Assembly: GCA_001423545.1 (NCBI GenBank) | Contig: LMOK01000003.1 | Location: forward strand, 496,001 to 560,000 | DNA from: Orlajensenia sp001423545 | GTDB lineage: Bacteria > Actinomycetota > Actinomycetes > Actinomycetales > Microbacteriaceae | Direction of reading: 5' to 3' | DNA: 64,000 bases | Part shown: one piece after another, positions 24,672 to 34,566 of the stretch | Numbering within the stretch: the stretch's first letter is position 1 | Layout: every line of letters begins with the position of its first letter | Program-made: the position numbers and the translations under genes | Notes under the pieces: model-generated | Told to the model about the DNA's origin: nothing | What the model saw: the letters and a program-made list of their open reading frames with translations, nothing else | Database searches by the model: none

Positions 24672-25871
24672 GTGGCTGAACAGCGTCGAATCTCCTCCAA
24701 AATCTCTGCGATCGCCGAATCGGCGACCCTCAAGGTCGATGCGAAGGCGAAGGCCCTGCAGGCCGCCGGGCGTCCCGTGATCAGCTACGCCGCGGGCGAG
24801 CCCGACTTCGCGACTCCCGCGCACATCGTCGAGGCGGCCCTCGCGGCCGTGCACGACCCCAAGAACTACCGGTACACGCCGGCGGCCGGCCTGCCCGAGC
24901 TGCGCGAGGCTATCGCGGCGAAGACGCTGCGCGACTCGGGCCTCGAGGTCTCCCCCAGCCAGGTCATCGTGACCAACGGCGGCAAGCAGGCCGTCTACCA
25001 GGCGTTCCAGACGCTGCTCGACCCGGGCGACGAGGTGCTCGTTCCCACGCCCTACTGGACCACCTACCCCGAGGCCATCAAGCTCGCCGACGGCGTGCAG
25101 GTCGACGTCTTCGCCGGCAGCGAGCAGGGCTACCTGGTGACGGTCGACCAGCTCGAGGCCGCACGTACCGAGCGCACCAAGGCGCTGCTCTTCGTGTCGC
25201 CCTCGAACCCCACGGGTGCCGTCTACTCCCCCGAGCAGACGAAGGCCATCGGCGAGTGGGCCGAGGCCAACGGCCTCTGGGTGATCACCGACGAGATCTA
25301 CCAGAACCTGGTCTACGACGGCGTGAAGGCCGTCTCGATCGTCGAGGCCGTTCCCGCTCTCGCCGACCGCACGATCCTGGTGAACGGCGTGGCCAAGACC
25401 TACGCCATGACCGGATGGCGTGTGGGATGGATGGTCGGCCCCGCCGACGCCATCAAGGGAGCCGCCAACCTGCAGTCGCACCTGTCGAGCAACGTGTCGA
25501 ACATCTCGCAGCGCGCGGCGATCGCGGCCCTCACCGGCCCGCAGGACACCGTCGAGGTAATGCGCCAGGCCTTCGACCGCCGTCGCAAGACGATCGTCGC
25601 CGAGCTCAACAAGATCCCGGGCATTCACGCTCCGACTCCCGAGGGCGCGTTCTACGTCTACCCCGACGTCTCCGGCCTGCTCGGCCGCGAGTGGCACGGC
25701 ATCACGCCGACGACCTCGCTCGAGCTCGCCGACCTCATCCTCGAGAAGGCCGAGGTGGCCGTGGTTCCCGGCGAGGCCTTCGGGCCGAGCGGATTCCTGC
25801 GCCTCAGCTACGCGCTCGGCGACGAGCCGCTGCTCGAGGGCGTGCAGCGACTGCAGCGGCTCTTCGCGTAG
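24672..25871 (+). CDS. aspC: aspartate aminotransferase (class I)
   Basis: 399 residues. Class I fold with YAAGEPDFATP, VTNGGKQAVYQAFQTLLDPG, SPSNPTGAVYSPEQT and PLP lysine in NGVAKTYAMTGWRVG (Lys242). GTG start with leaderless promoter. In related genomes this gene normally sits close to tRNA-Trp/secE; here the toxin island lies between them. Confidence 0.92.
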   Translation: MAEQRRISSKISAIAESATLKVDAKAKALQAAGRPVISYAAGEPDFATPAHIVEAALAAVHDPKNYRYTPAAGLPELREAIAAKTLRDSGLEVSPSQVIVTNGGKQAVYQAFQTLLDPGDEVLVPTPYWTTYPEAIKLADGVQVDVFAGSEQGYLVTVDQLEAARTERTKALLFVSPSNPTGAVYSPEQTKAIGEWAEANGLWVITDEIYQNLVYDGVKAVSIVEAVPALADRTILVNGVAKTYAMTGWRVGWMVGPADAIKGAANLQSHLSSNVSNISQRAAIAALTGPQDTVEVMRQAFDRRRKTIVAELNKIPGIHAPTPEGAFYVYPDVSGLLGREWHGITPTTSLELADLILEKAEVAVVPGEAFGPSGFLRLSYALGDEPLLEGVQRLQRLFA

Positions 25872-25896
25872 CTCCTTCGCCTGCAAGGGGCGAATG

Positions 25897-25953
25897 TGCA
25901 GGATGAGGCTCGACATGACTGCGATATGCGGTCATGTCGAGCCTCATCCTGCA
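25897..25953. repeat. family C palindrome, copy 1 (perfect)
   Basis: Perfect 23-bp arms (25897-25919 and 25931-25953, starting TGCAGGATGAGGCTCGACAT) around the 11-nt loop TGCGATATGCG. Immediately follows aspC and may end its transcript. Near copy at 26268. Confidence 0.9.
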
Positions 25954-26022
25954 TTCGGCGCGAGCCGTTCGAAGCCATCCAGCAGGCGGTCGAGACCCCA
26001 GGTGAACTGCATCTGCCTGCGG
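25944..26022 (-). pseudogene. C-terminal remnant of a TetR-family regulator
   Basis: On the minus strand the frame ends RRQMQFTWGLDRLLDGFERL, the usual tail of TetR/AcrR proteins with a GLDRLLDG motif. Its stop codon lies inside the family C repeat. The DNA-binding half is missing. Confidence 0.55.
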
Positions 26023-26256
26023 CGCTCCGGGGCGATCGGCCGCCTGCTGGCCGTGATCGGGATCACCTCCGCAGCCCTGATCCTGACCGGCGACCTGATT
26101 CCGTTCGGCGTTGCGGGAACCGATGCCGCCAACTTCCTCGGCTACGTGCTCTGGAGCATCTGGCTGGTGCTGCTGGGCGTGGTGTTCATCCGGCGTGGCA
26201 TCAGCGCGGCTCGCGCCGACTTCCCCGTTCAGCCGGCGCACCTCGTCGCCTCGTAG
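26020..26256 (+). pseudogene. C-terminal remnant of a membrane protein
   Basis: The frame from about 26020 gives RLLAVIGITSAALILTGD and FLGYVLWSIWLVLLGVVFIR, two membrane helices and a short tail, like the C-terminal end of small DUF4386-type proteins. The upstream part of the frame reads backwards through the TetR remnant and is not protein-like. Divergent TetR/membrane-protein pairs are common; here both 5' halves are lost. Confidence 0.5.
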
Positions 26257-26267
26257 CGGTCACGTAC

Positions 26268-26322
26268 GCAGGATGAGGCTAGACACGACTGCGATATGCG
26301 GTCACGTCGAGCCTCGTCCTGC
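26268..26322. repeat. family C palindrome, copy 2 (degenerate)
   Basis: Same structure as copy 1: 22-nt arms with 18 matches and an identical loop TGCGATATGCG. Confidence 0.85.
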
Positions 26323-26347
26323 ATCCGGCGGGCGCCCAGTGGCGACG

Positions 26348-27250
26348 TCAGGGCCGCAGGGCCTCCCGCGCGGCATCCGCCACAGCGCCGGCGACGGCCG
26401 TGAGCAGCTCGGAGCGCAGGTTCCACTGCTGCCAGTACAGCGGCACGTCGATCGACCGGTGCGGCTGCAGGCGCACCAGCTCGCCGGCCGAGAGGGCCTC
26501 GGCGCACTGGGCCTCCGGCAGCATCCCCCAGCCCATCCCGAGCAGCACTGCCCGGGCGAAGTCGGCGGATGCCGGCACGTAGTGCAGCGGCGGGTCGGTG
26601 AGCACGCCGTACTCGCGCAGCGCCAGCGCCTGCAGGTCGTCGCGGCGATCGAAGTAGACGCTGGGAGCCAGCGCGTATTCCGCGGCATCCGGCTGACCCG
26701 GGCTCCCCTGATGACCCGGCAGCCAGCGGTCGCGGAATGCCGGCGAGGCGACGGCCAGGTACCGCATCGCCCCGAGACGGCTCGACGTGCACCCGGCCAC
26801 GGGCGCCTCGCGCGAGGTGACGGCTGCCATGACGGCCCCGGTCTCGAGGAGCTCGGCCGTGTAGTCCTGGTCTTCGCGGTGCAGGTCGAACACCACGGGA
26901 ACGGATGCGGCCACGCGCGCGAGCGGCGGCAGGATCCACGTGGCCAGGCTGTCGGCGTTCACCGCCAGCGGCATGCGCGTCACCTGCTCCTCGTCGAGCC
27001 CGACCGCGGCGAGCGCATCGTGCTCGAGCAGGGCGGTCTGGCGGGCGAGCCGCACGACGGCGGCACCGGCATCCGTCGCCCGAACCGGCTTGGAGCGCAC
27101 GAGCAGCACGCGGCCGAGTCGCTGCTCGAGCGCCTTCACCCGCTGGCTCACCGCCGAGGGCGTGAGGCGCAGGTCGCGGGCGGCGGCCTCGAGGGTGCCG
27201 GCGTCGACGACGGCGAGCAGGGTGCGGGCCAGATCGAGGGGGATCTCCAT
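26348..27250 (-). CDS. lysG: LysR-family regulator LysG/ArgP
   Basis: 300 residues. Winged-helix LysR head (LDLARTLLAVVDAGTLEAAA, LTPSAVSQRVKALEQRLGR) and a LysR substrate domain. ATG 27250 fits the family; the much longer frame upstream is antisense to lysE and ignored. LysG/ArgP activates the exporter LysE in response to Lys/Arg, and this gene is divergent from a LysE homologue. Confidence 0.9.
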   Translation of the reverse strand: MEIPLDLARTLLAVVDAGTLEAAARDLRLTPSAVSQRVKALEQRLGRVLLVRSKPVRATDAGAAVVRLARQTALLEHDALAAVGLDEEQVTRMPLAVNADSLATWILPPLARVAASVPVVFDLHREDQDYTAELLETGAVMAAVTSREAPVAGCTSSRLGAMRYLAVASPAFRDRWLPGHQGSPGQPDAAEYALAPSVYFDRRDDLQALALREYGVLTDPPLHYVPASADFARAVLLGMGWGMLPEAQCAEALSAGELVRLQPHRSIDVPLYWQQWNLRSELLTAVAGAVADAAREALRP

Positions 27251-27309
27251 GTGAAGCAACGCTAATGCAGATACAGAACCTTGAGCTGGATTGATGACAG
27301 CACAGCCCG

Positions 27310-27315
27310 TAGCGT
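27310..27315 (+). promoter_or_regulatory. -10 box of leaderless lysE
   Basis: TAGCGT followed by 7 nt and ATG 27323. Confidence 0.5.
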
Positions 27316-27322
27316 CGTCACC

Positions 27323-28057
27323 ATGCTCCCCTTCGTGCCCCTGCTCGCCGGTCTCGGCGTCGGCTTCTCGCTCATCATCGCCATCGGCGCGCAGAACCTC
27401 TACGTGCTGCGACAGGGCATGCGTCGCGAGCACGTGCTCATCGTCATCGCGATCTGCGCGCTCTCCGACGCCGCGCTGATCGCCGTGGGCGTCAGCGGCA
27501 TCGGCGCCGCTCTGCAGCACGTGCCGTGGCTCGTGGTCGTGGTGCGCTGGGCCGGGGCCGCGTTCCTCATCACCTACGGGGTGCTCGCGGCGCGGCGGGC
27601 GTGGAGCGGCGAGGGCGGCCTCGTCGATGCGGCGGAGGGCGCCTCGACCGATCCTGCGGCGACGGATGCCGCAGGCCCGGCGAGCGCCGACGCCGGCGCC
27701 GGCGTCGGCCCCGGCGCGCCGAGCACGAGCAGAGTCGCCACGGCGACGCGCGCGCCTCGAGTGACGGCATCCGTCGCCGCCGTCGTCACGACGACCCTCG
27801 CCCTCACCTGGCTGAACCCTCACGTGTACCTCGACACGCTGTTCCTGCTCGGCTCCGTGGCCAACAGCTACACCGACGACCGCTGGTGGTTCGCGGCCGG
27901 CGCTATGGCCGCCAGTGTCATCTGGTTCTCGGCGCTCGGCATCGGAGCGCGCCACCTCGGACGGGTGCTGCGGTCGCCGCGGGCCTGGCGCATCCTGGAC
28001 GGCGTGATCGCGGCGGTCATGATCGTGCTCGGCGTGATGCTCGTGCTGCCGCTCTAG
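27323..28057 (+). CDS. lysE: LysE-type amino-acid exporter
   Basis: 244 residues. LysE start GVGFSLIIAIGAQNLYVLRQ and LTWLNPHVYLDTLFLLG are diagnostic. Six membrane segments; the loop between halves is long and Ala/Pro/Thr-rich (about residues 100-150), unlike shorter loops in the family. Exports Lys/Arg. Paired with divergent lysG. Confidence 0.9.
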   Translation: MLPFVPLLAGLGVGFSLIIAIGAQNLYVLRQGMRREHVLIVIAICALSDAALIAVGVSGIGAALQHVPWLVVVVRWAGAAFLITYGVLAARRAWSGEGGLVDAAEGASTDPAATDAAGPASADAGAGVGPGAPSTSRVATATRAPRVTASVAAVVTTTLALTWLNPHVYLDTLFLLGSVANSYTDDRWWFAAGAMAASVIWFSALGIGARHLGRVLRSPRAWRILDGVIAAVMIVLGVMLVLPL

Positions 28058-28094
28058 CCCTCGCGGGACGGATCCGGCGCGAATCCCGCCGAGC

Positions 28095-28122
28095 TGTCGA
28101 TTCGACCGTTCCCCTGTTCGTC
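28095..28122 (+). promoter_or_regulatory. ECF42-type promoter
   Basis: TGTCGA (28095-28100) and CGTC (28119-28122), 18 nt apart, match the TGTCGA / CG(A/T)C motifs described for ECF42 promoters. It precedes the YCII/ECF42 operon, fitting autoregulation. Confidence 0.6.
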
Positions 28123-28182
28123 GTACTGACGTAGCGTGACGAGAGGTCGCGCAGTGCAGACGACGAGAGCAGGAGACACCAG

Positions 28183-28530
28183 ATGCGTTACATGTTGTTC
28201 GTGGCCACCGATCCCGAGGCCGAGCCCTACGACGCCGAGCAGGACGACATCCAGGACTGGGTGAAGGAGGTCTACGGCGGCGGCAAGGGAGTGCTGGGCG
28301 ATCGCCTGCGTGAGCCGCAGGACGCCCGCGTCGTTCGGGTGCGCGGAGACGACCTGCTCGTCACCGACGGCCCGTTCACCGAGTCGAAGGAGTGGATCGC
28401 CGGATTCGACATCCTCGAGTGCGCGTCGCTCGACGAGGCCGTGGAGATCGCGTCGCGGCATCCGATGGCCCGGTTCGGACGCATCGAGGTGCGCGAGTTC
28501 TGGACTCTCGGCCTGGACTCGGGGGCCTGA
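28183..28530 (+). CDS. YCII/DGPF-domain protein 1
   Basis: 115 residues. The DGPF motif reads VTDGPFTESKEWIAGF, preceded by MRYMLFVATDPEAEPYDAEQ and followed by HPMARFGRIEVREF. DGPF proteins are linked to ECF42 sigma factors; their biochemical role is unsettled. First gene of the operon. Confidence 0.88.
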   Translation: MRYMLFVATDPEAEPYDAEQDDIQDWVKEVYGGGKGVLGDRLREPQDARVVRVRGDDLLVTDGPFTESKEWIAGFDILECASLDEAVEIASRHPMARFGRIEVREFWTLGLDSGA

Positions 28531-28535
28531 TCCTC

Positions 28536-28879
28536 ATGCAGTACGTCATGTTCGTCGTGGTGGATCCGGATGGCGAGCCCTACGTGGCCGCCGACGACGA
28601 CTACGCCCAGTGGGACGCCGACCTCGAAGAGCGCGGGGTGATGCTCGACAAACGGCGGCTGCGGCCGGCCGACGAGGCCACGACGGTGCGCGTGCGCGGC
28701 GGCGAGCTGGTCGTCACCGACGGTCCGTTCACCGAGTCGAAGGAGTGGATCGCCGGATTCGCCGTGCTGGACTGCGCCGACCTCGACGAGGCCATCGCGA
28801 TCGCGCGCACTCACGCGATGGCGCGCTTCGGCCGTATCGAGCTGCGACCATTGGCTCAGGCGAACGGGGAAGCGCTGGC

Positions 28880-28883
<4 letters not shown>
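28536..28883 (+). CDS. YCII/DGPF-domain protein 2
   Basis: 115 residues, paralogue of the preceding protein with an identical DGPFTESKEWIAGF core. ATG 28536 begins 5 nt after the first stop; its stop overlaps the GTG of the sigma factor gene. Tandem duplication is likely. Confidence 0.87.
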
Positions 28884-30205
<1,322 letters not shown>

Positions 30206-30235
30206 CCCCCCTCCCGCCCGCCCTCTCCCTCCCCC

Positions 30236-30301
30236 GAGTCGCCCGAATTCGTCGCATTGACGACCCCCGAGGCCCTTCGTAGCGACGTCTTCGGGCGAGT
30301 C
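30236..30301. repeat. long imperfect palindrome
   Basis: 20-nt arms GAGTCGCCCGAATTCGTCGC and GCGACGTCTTCGGGCGAGTC match at 17 positions. Downstream of the sigma factor, possibly a terminator. Confidence 0.55.
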
Positions 30302-30313
30302 GACAGGAGGGGT

Positions 30314-30337
30314 GGCATCCACCAACCGGTGGATGCC
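30314..30337 (+). promoter_or_regulatory. GGCATCCACC hairpin upstream of ABC genes
   Basis: Perfect 10-bp stem GGCATCCACC/GGTGGATGCC with a 4-nt loop, 57 nt before the ABC ATPase start. May be an operator or hairpin. Confidence 0.4.
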
Positions 30338-30393
30338 GTGAATCAGCCATCGAGGGGCTGCCGCCGGAGGGCCGCCGCTGCCACTCTGGGGGC

Positions 30394-31269
30394 ATGACCG
30401 AACCTGAAGCCGTCGTACGGGTGCGCGACCTGCACAAGAAGTACGGGCACCACCACGCCGTTGACGGCGTGAGCTTCGACATCCACCGCGGTGAGACCTT
30501 CGCCCTGCTCGGCCCGAACGGCGCAGGCAAGTCCACGACGATCGAGATCCTCGAGGGCTACCGCGACCGCACCGACGGCGAGGTGAGCGTGCTCGGCATC
30601 GACCCCGGCAAGGGCGGTCTGGCGTGGAAGGCCCGTCTCGGCATCGTGCTGCAGTCCGGTGGCGAATCGGGCGTGATGACGGTGTCGGAGCAGCTGCGGC
30701 ACTTCGCGGGCCTGTACCCGAACCCGCGCAGCGTCGACGAGGTCATCGCCGCCGTCGGACTCGAGGAGAAGGCGAAGACCCGCATCACCCGACTCTCGGG
30801 CGGTCAGCGTCGTCGGGTCGACGTGGCCCTCGGCATCATCGGCCGGCCGGAGCTGCTGTTCCTCGACGAGCCGACGACGGGCTTCGACCCCGAGGCCCGG
30901 CGCGACTTCTGGACTCTCGTGCGGCTGCTGAAGTCCGAGGGCACGACGATCCTGCTCACCACGCACTACCTCGATGAGGCGGCGCAGCTGAGCGATCGTG
31001 TCGGAGTCATCGCGGATGGCAAGCTCATCGACATCGGGCGGCTCGACGAGATCGGCGGCGATGACGCCCGCATCCCCCGCGTCCGCTGGCGCGACCGTGA
31101 CGGCATGCGCGAACGCCGCACCACCGAGCCCGGCGCTCTCGTGAGCGCCCTGTGCGCGGAGTTCGGCTCCGAACCACCCGAGCTCGAGGTCATCCGCCCC
31201 AGCCTGGAGGACATCTACCTGCGCCTCGTCGCGGAATCGCAGGCCGAGACCCAGGCGGTGCTGGCATGA
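30394..31269 (+). CDS. ABC exporter ATP-binding protein (DrrA-like)
   Basis: 291 residues. Walker A LLGPNGAGKSTTIE, signature RLSGGQRRRVDVALG, Walker B LLFLDEPTTGFDPEARRDF. DrrA-type C-terminal tail of about 70 residues. Overlaps the permease gene by 4 nt. Exports drugs, lipids or peptides in this family. Confidence 0.9.
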   Translation: MTEPEAVVRVRDLHKKYGHHHAVDGVSFDIHRGETFALLGPNGAGKSTTIEILEGYRDRTDGEVSVLGIDPGKGGLAWKARLGIVLQSGGESGVMTVSEQLRHFAGLYPNPRSVDEVIAAVGLEEKAKTRITRLSGGQRRRVDVALGIIGRPELLFLDEPTTGFDPEARRDFWTLVRLLKSEGTTILLTTHYLDEAAQLSDRVGVIADGKLIDIGRLDEIGGDDARIPRVRWRDRDGMRERRTTEPGALVSALCAEFGSEPPELEVIRPSLEDIYLRLVAESQAETQAVLA

Positions 31270-32075
31270 GCATGGTCAGCCTGGGCGCATCCCGCGTCCG
31301 CTACGAGACCGTGGGCTACTTCCGTTCGCCCGATGCCGTGTTCTTCACGTTCCTGTTCCCCCTCATCATGCTCGGCATCTTCACGACGGCCTTCAGCTCG
31401 TCCGGCGACGTGAGCGCCGGACCGGGCACCGCGAGCATCAGCGTCGGCGCCTACTACCTGCCCGGCATGCTCGCGGCGGGCATGCTGCTCTCCGGAGTGC
31501 AGAACCTCGCCGTCGATATCGCCGGCGAGAAGGGCGACGGCACCCTCAAGCGGCTCGGCGGCACCCCGCTGTCCCCGGTGAGCTACTTCCTCGGCAAGAT
31601 CGGGCAGGTCTTCGTGACCGGCATCCTGCAGGCAGGACTCCTCCTGCTGGTGGCGGGAACCGTGTTCGGGATCGCCCTCCCCACGGAACCCTCGTCGTGG
31701 GCCACCTTCGCCTGGGTGTTCGTTCTGGGCATCATCACCTCGGCATTCCTCGGCATCGCCCTCTCGGCCCTGCCACGCTCCGGCCGCAGCGCCACGGCGG
31801 TAGTGATCCCGATCGTGCTGATCCTGCAGTTCATCTCCGGCGTCTACCTGCAGTTCTACCTGCTTCCCGAATGGATGCAGAACATCGCGAGCGTCTTCCC
31901 GCTCAAGTGGATGGCACAGGGCATGCGCGCCGTGTTCCTGCCCGAGGATTTCCAGGCGCTCGAGGTGGGCGGGTCGTGGGACCTCGGCGCCGTCGCCATC
32001 GCCCTGCTGGTCTGGCTGGTCATCGGGCTGGTGCTGAGTCGCCTCACGTTCCGCTGGATCCGCAAGGATGCCTGA
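31266..32075 (+). CDS. ABC-2 type exporter permease
   Basis: 269 residues, six membrane segments, ABC2 family signature MLAAGMLLSGVQNLAVDIAG and GTLKRLGGTPLSP. Partner of the preceding ATPase. A two-component system follows and probably controls it. Confidence 0.9.
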   Translation: MSMVSLGASRVRYETVGYFRSPDAVFFTFLFPLIMLGIFTTAFSSSGDVSAGPGTASISVGAYYLPGMLAAGMLLSGVQNLAVDIAGEKGDGTLKRLGGTPLSPVSYFLGKIGQVFVTGILQAGLLLLVAGTVFGIALPTEPSSWATFAWVFVLGIITSAFLGIALSALPRSGRSATAVVIPIVLILQFISGVYLQFYLLPEWMQNIASVFPLKWMAQGMRAVFLPEDFQALEVGGSWDLGAVAIALLVWLVIGLVLSRLTFRWIRKDA

Positions 32076-32133
32076 CGGGTCGCCCCGATCCGTCGACGGA
32101 TGCCGCCCGCCGCAGTGGTGACAGAGTAGAGCC

Positions 32134-33321
32134 GTGCAGAACCGACGCTGGTGGGACGTGGCGGCGGTCGCTGTCGCCCTCGTGGTGGCCGGGGTCGCGG
32201 CCATCGCCGGCCCGCTCAGCACCTCGGACTGGGGCGCGTGGGCGGCCACGGCCGCGTTCCTGGTGTTCTACTTCGCCTACGGTCGCTGGCGCATCACAGC
32301 ACCTCCCAGCCCGCACGATGCCGTCGCCGTGCTGGGGTTCTCGGTCATCCTCGCCGTCGGCGTCGCGTTCGAGCCGTCGTTCGCGATCCTGCAGACCTTC
32401 CTCTACCCCTACGTGTGGTCGATCGCGACGAACACGCGAAGCGCCGTGTTCGCGAACCTGCTCATAGGCTCCGCCGTCGTCGTGGGCTACACCGCCCGCT
32501 ACGGCATGGGCGGGCTCGCGAACGGCATCGCCATCGCCGCGCTGTCGGTCGTGTTCTCGCTCGCGCTCGGCCTCTGGATCACGCGCATCGCGGAGTACGG
32601 CGAGGAGCGCGCCCAACTGCTCTCCGACCTGCAGGCTGCGCAGGGCGAGCTCGCGGCGCTCTCGCGGGAGTCGGGCGTCTCGAGCGAGCGCGAGCGACTG
32701 GCGCGCGAGATCCACGACACCATCGCGCAGACCCTCACCGGGCTGGTCATGGTGGCGCAGCGCGCCCGCGGCGAGGTGGCGGCCCTCGCGGGGTCGGAGC
32801 GCGCCGTCGAGAGCATCGAGATGATCGAGGCCCTCGCCCGCGAATCGCTCACCGAGGCGCGCTCGCTGGTGGCGTCGATGGCGGCGGTGCCGTCGGGTTC
32901 GAGCCTGGCCGAGGCGATCCAGCGCCTGGCCGCGCATTTCCAGCGCGAGACCGGGGTGCTCGTCGACGCCTCCGTCGATGCGACCGGCCTCGACCGCGAG
33001 CGCGAGGTGGTGCTGCTCCGCTGCACGCAGGAGGGCCTCGCCAACGTGCGGAAGCACGCCCGCGCAGCGACGGCTTCAGTTCGGATCGAACGCGCCGATG
33101 ATGCCGTCGTCCTGACCATCAGTGACGACGGATCGGGGCTCGCCGGAGGGACCGACGAGGGCACGGGCGGCTTCGGCCTCGCCGGCATGCGCGAGCGGGT
33201 GGGCCTCGTCGGCGGGAGCGTCTCGGTCGGCGAGACGCCCGGCGGAGGTGCGACCCTCACCGTGATGCTGCCGGTAGCGTCGACGGCGGAGGGTGATGCT
33301 GATGCCGACACCGGAGACTGA
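32134..33321 (+). CDS. sensor histidine kinase (HisKA_3 type)
   Basis: 395 residues from GTG 32134. N-terminal about 5 membrane helices, then EIHDTIAQTLTGLVMVAQRA (phospho-His) and an HATPase domain ending FGLAGMRERVGLVGGSVSVG. Typical NarL/DesK-type kinase. Adjacent ABC exporter and response regulator suggest one sensing-export unit. Confidence 0.9.
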   Translation: MQNRRWWDVAAVAVALVVAGVAAIAGPLSTSDWGAWAATAAFLVFYFAYGRWRITAPPSPHDAVAVLGFSVILAVGVAFEPSFAILQTFLYPYVWSIATNTRSAVFANLLIGSAVVVGYTARYGMGGLANGIAIAALSVVFSLALGLWITRIAEYGEERAQLLSDLQAAQGELAALSRESGVSSERERLAREIHDTIAQTLTGLVMVAQRARGEVAALAGSERAVESIEMIEALARESLTEARSLVASMAAVPSGSSLAEAIQRLAAHFQRETGVLVDASVDATGLDREREVVLLRCTQEGLANVRKHARAATASVRIERADDAVVLTISDDGSGLAGGTDEGTGGFGLAGMRERVGLVGGSVSVGETPGGGATLTVMLPVASTAEGDADADTGD

Positions 33322-33973
33322 GCCCGTGATCCGGGTGGTGGTCGCCGACGATCACCCCATCGTGCGCGCGGGCATCGTGGGGCTGCTCGCGACGGCCGAC
33401 GACATCGAGGTCGTGGGCGAGGCGGCCGACGGCGAGGAGGCGGAGCGCCTGACAACCGAGCTGAACCCCGACCTCGTGCTCATGGACCTGCGCATGCCCG
33501 GCGTCGGAGGCGTCGAGGCGACGGCGCGCATCCTGGCCGCGGGCGGCACCGACGGAGCGACGCGGGTGCTGGTACTCACGACGTACGAGACCGACGACGA
33601 CATCATCGGCGCGATCGAGGCCGGAGCCAGCGGCTACCTGCTGAAAGCTGCTCCCCAGGCAGAGATCATCGAGGGCGTGCGCGCCGTCGCCCGGGGCCAG
33701 ACCGTGCTCGCCCCGAACATCGCCGCCATGCTCGTGCAGCGGGTGCGGTCGGGAACGCCGGCCCCGGATGCCGCCGACACGCCCCGGCTCTCGGCGCGAG
33801 AGCTGCAGGTGCTGAGGCTGGTGGCGGCAGGGCACAGCAATCCACAGATCGCGGCCGCACTCTTCATCGGCGAGGCCACGGTGAAGACGCACCTGCTGCA
33901 CGTCTTCGAGAAGCTCGCCGTGAGCGACCGCACCCGTGCCGTGACGCGCGCGATGGAACTGGGCCTGCTGTAG
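33302..33973 (+). CDS. LuxR/NarL-family response regulator
   Basis: 223 residues from ATG 33302 (a ribosome site GCGGAGG fits this start); 33296 is also possible. Receiver Asp in LVLMDLRMPGVGG; LuxR HTH in SARELQVLRLVAAGHSNPQI. Partner of the kinase just upstream; the genes overlap by about 20 nt. Confidence 0.9.
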   Translation: MPTPETEPVIRVVVADDHPIVRAGIVGLLATADDIEVVGEAADGEEAERLTTELNPDLVLMDLRMPGVGGVEATARILAAGGTDGATRVLVLTTYETDDDIIGAIEAGASGYLLKAAPQAEIIEGVRAVARGQTVLAPNIAAMLVQRVRSGTPAPDAADTPRLSARELQVLRLVAAGHSNPQIAAALFIGEATVKTHLLHVFEKLAVSDRTRAVTRAMELGLL

Positions 33974-33998
33974 CGCCGCTCTGGTCCGCTGCCGCATC

Positions 33999-34044
33999 GC
34001 CCGCTGAGGACCCGACGACGTCGGCGCCCGATGCGCGAAGAGGC
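33999..34044. repeat. family A half-copy
   Basis: CGCCCGCTGAGGACCCGACGACGTCGG, left arm and inner part only. Confidence 0.5.
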
Positions 34045-34062
34045 CGGATCGGCGATTCTGCG

Positions 34063-34091
34063 CCAGAACAGGCTGGACTGGCCTGTTCTGG
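34063..34091. terminator. bidirectional hairpin
   Basis: CCAGAACAGGC ... GCCTGTTCTGG: 11-bp stem, 7-nt loop, between convergent genes. Confidence 0.65.
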
Positions 34092-34120
34092 GCGATCGGG
34101 CCTATTCTCGGCGCTGGACC

Positions 34121-34507
34121 TCAGAACGCCAGGGCGATCAGCAGCAGCACCAGGCCGAGCAGCGGCGCCGACGCCTGCACCATCGCGGCGCGGGCCTTGC
34201 TGCGGTCCGACAGGATGAGCACCAGCGCCGCGGCGACCATCGACCCGGCGCTCGCGAACGCGAGTGCTGCACCGATCTCGAGCGAGCCGGCCGCGAGGAA
34301 GACGACGCCGACGGCGAGGATGATCGCCAGGAACAGGTTGTAGAAGCCCTGATTGAAGGCGAGGCCCTTCGTGATCTCCGCGGTCTCGGCGGTCGTGCCG
34401 AACGTCTTGCGCGTCGACGGCTCGGTCCAGCGCACCGACTCCAGCACGAAGATGTAGACGTGGATGAGGGCGGCGATGGAGAGGATGACGAGGCTGGCGA
34501 TGAGCAT
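34121..34507 (-). CDS. DUF1304 membrane protein
   Basis: 128 residues, four membrane segments, DUF1304 motif HVYIFVLESVRWTEPSTRKT and GLAFNQGFYNLFLA. Function of the family is unknown. Single gene. Confidence 0.85.
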   Translation of the reverse strand: MLIASLVILSIAALIHVYIFVLESVRWTEPSTRKTFGTTAETAEITKGLAFNQGFYNLFLAIILAVGVVFLAAGSLEIGAALAFASAGSMVAAALVLILSDRSKARAAMVQASAPLLGLVLLLIALAF

Positions 34508-34566
34508 GCCATCACCCTATGACCCGAGCCGCGGATGCCGCAGCCACGGCGGCAGCCATGCCGCAG

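Noticed and set aside
25894..26256. 120-residue plus-strand ORF as an intact gene
   Set aside because: Its first part is palindrome and antisense of the TetR remnant; only the C-terminal helices are protein-like.
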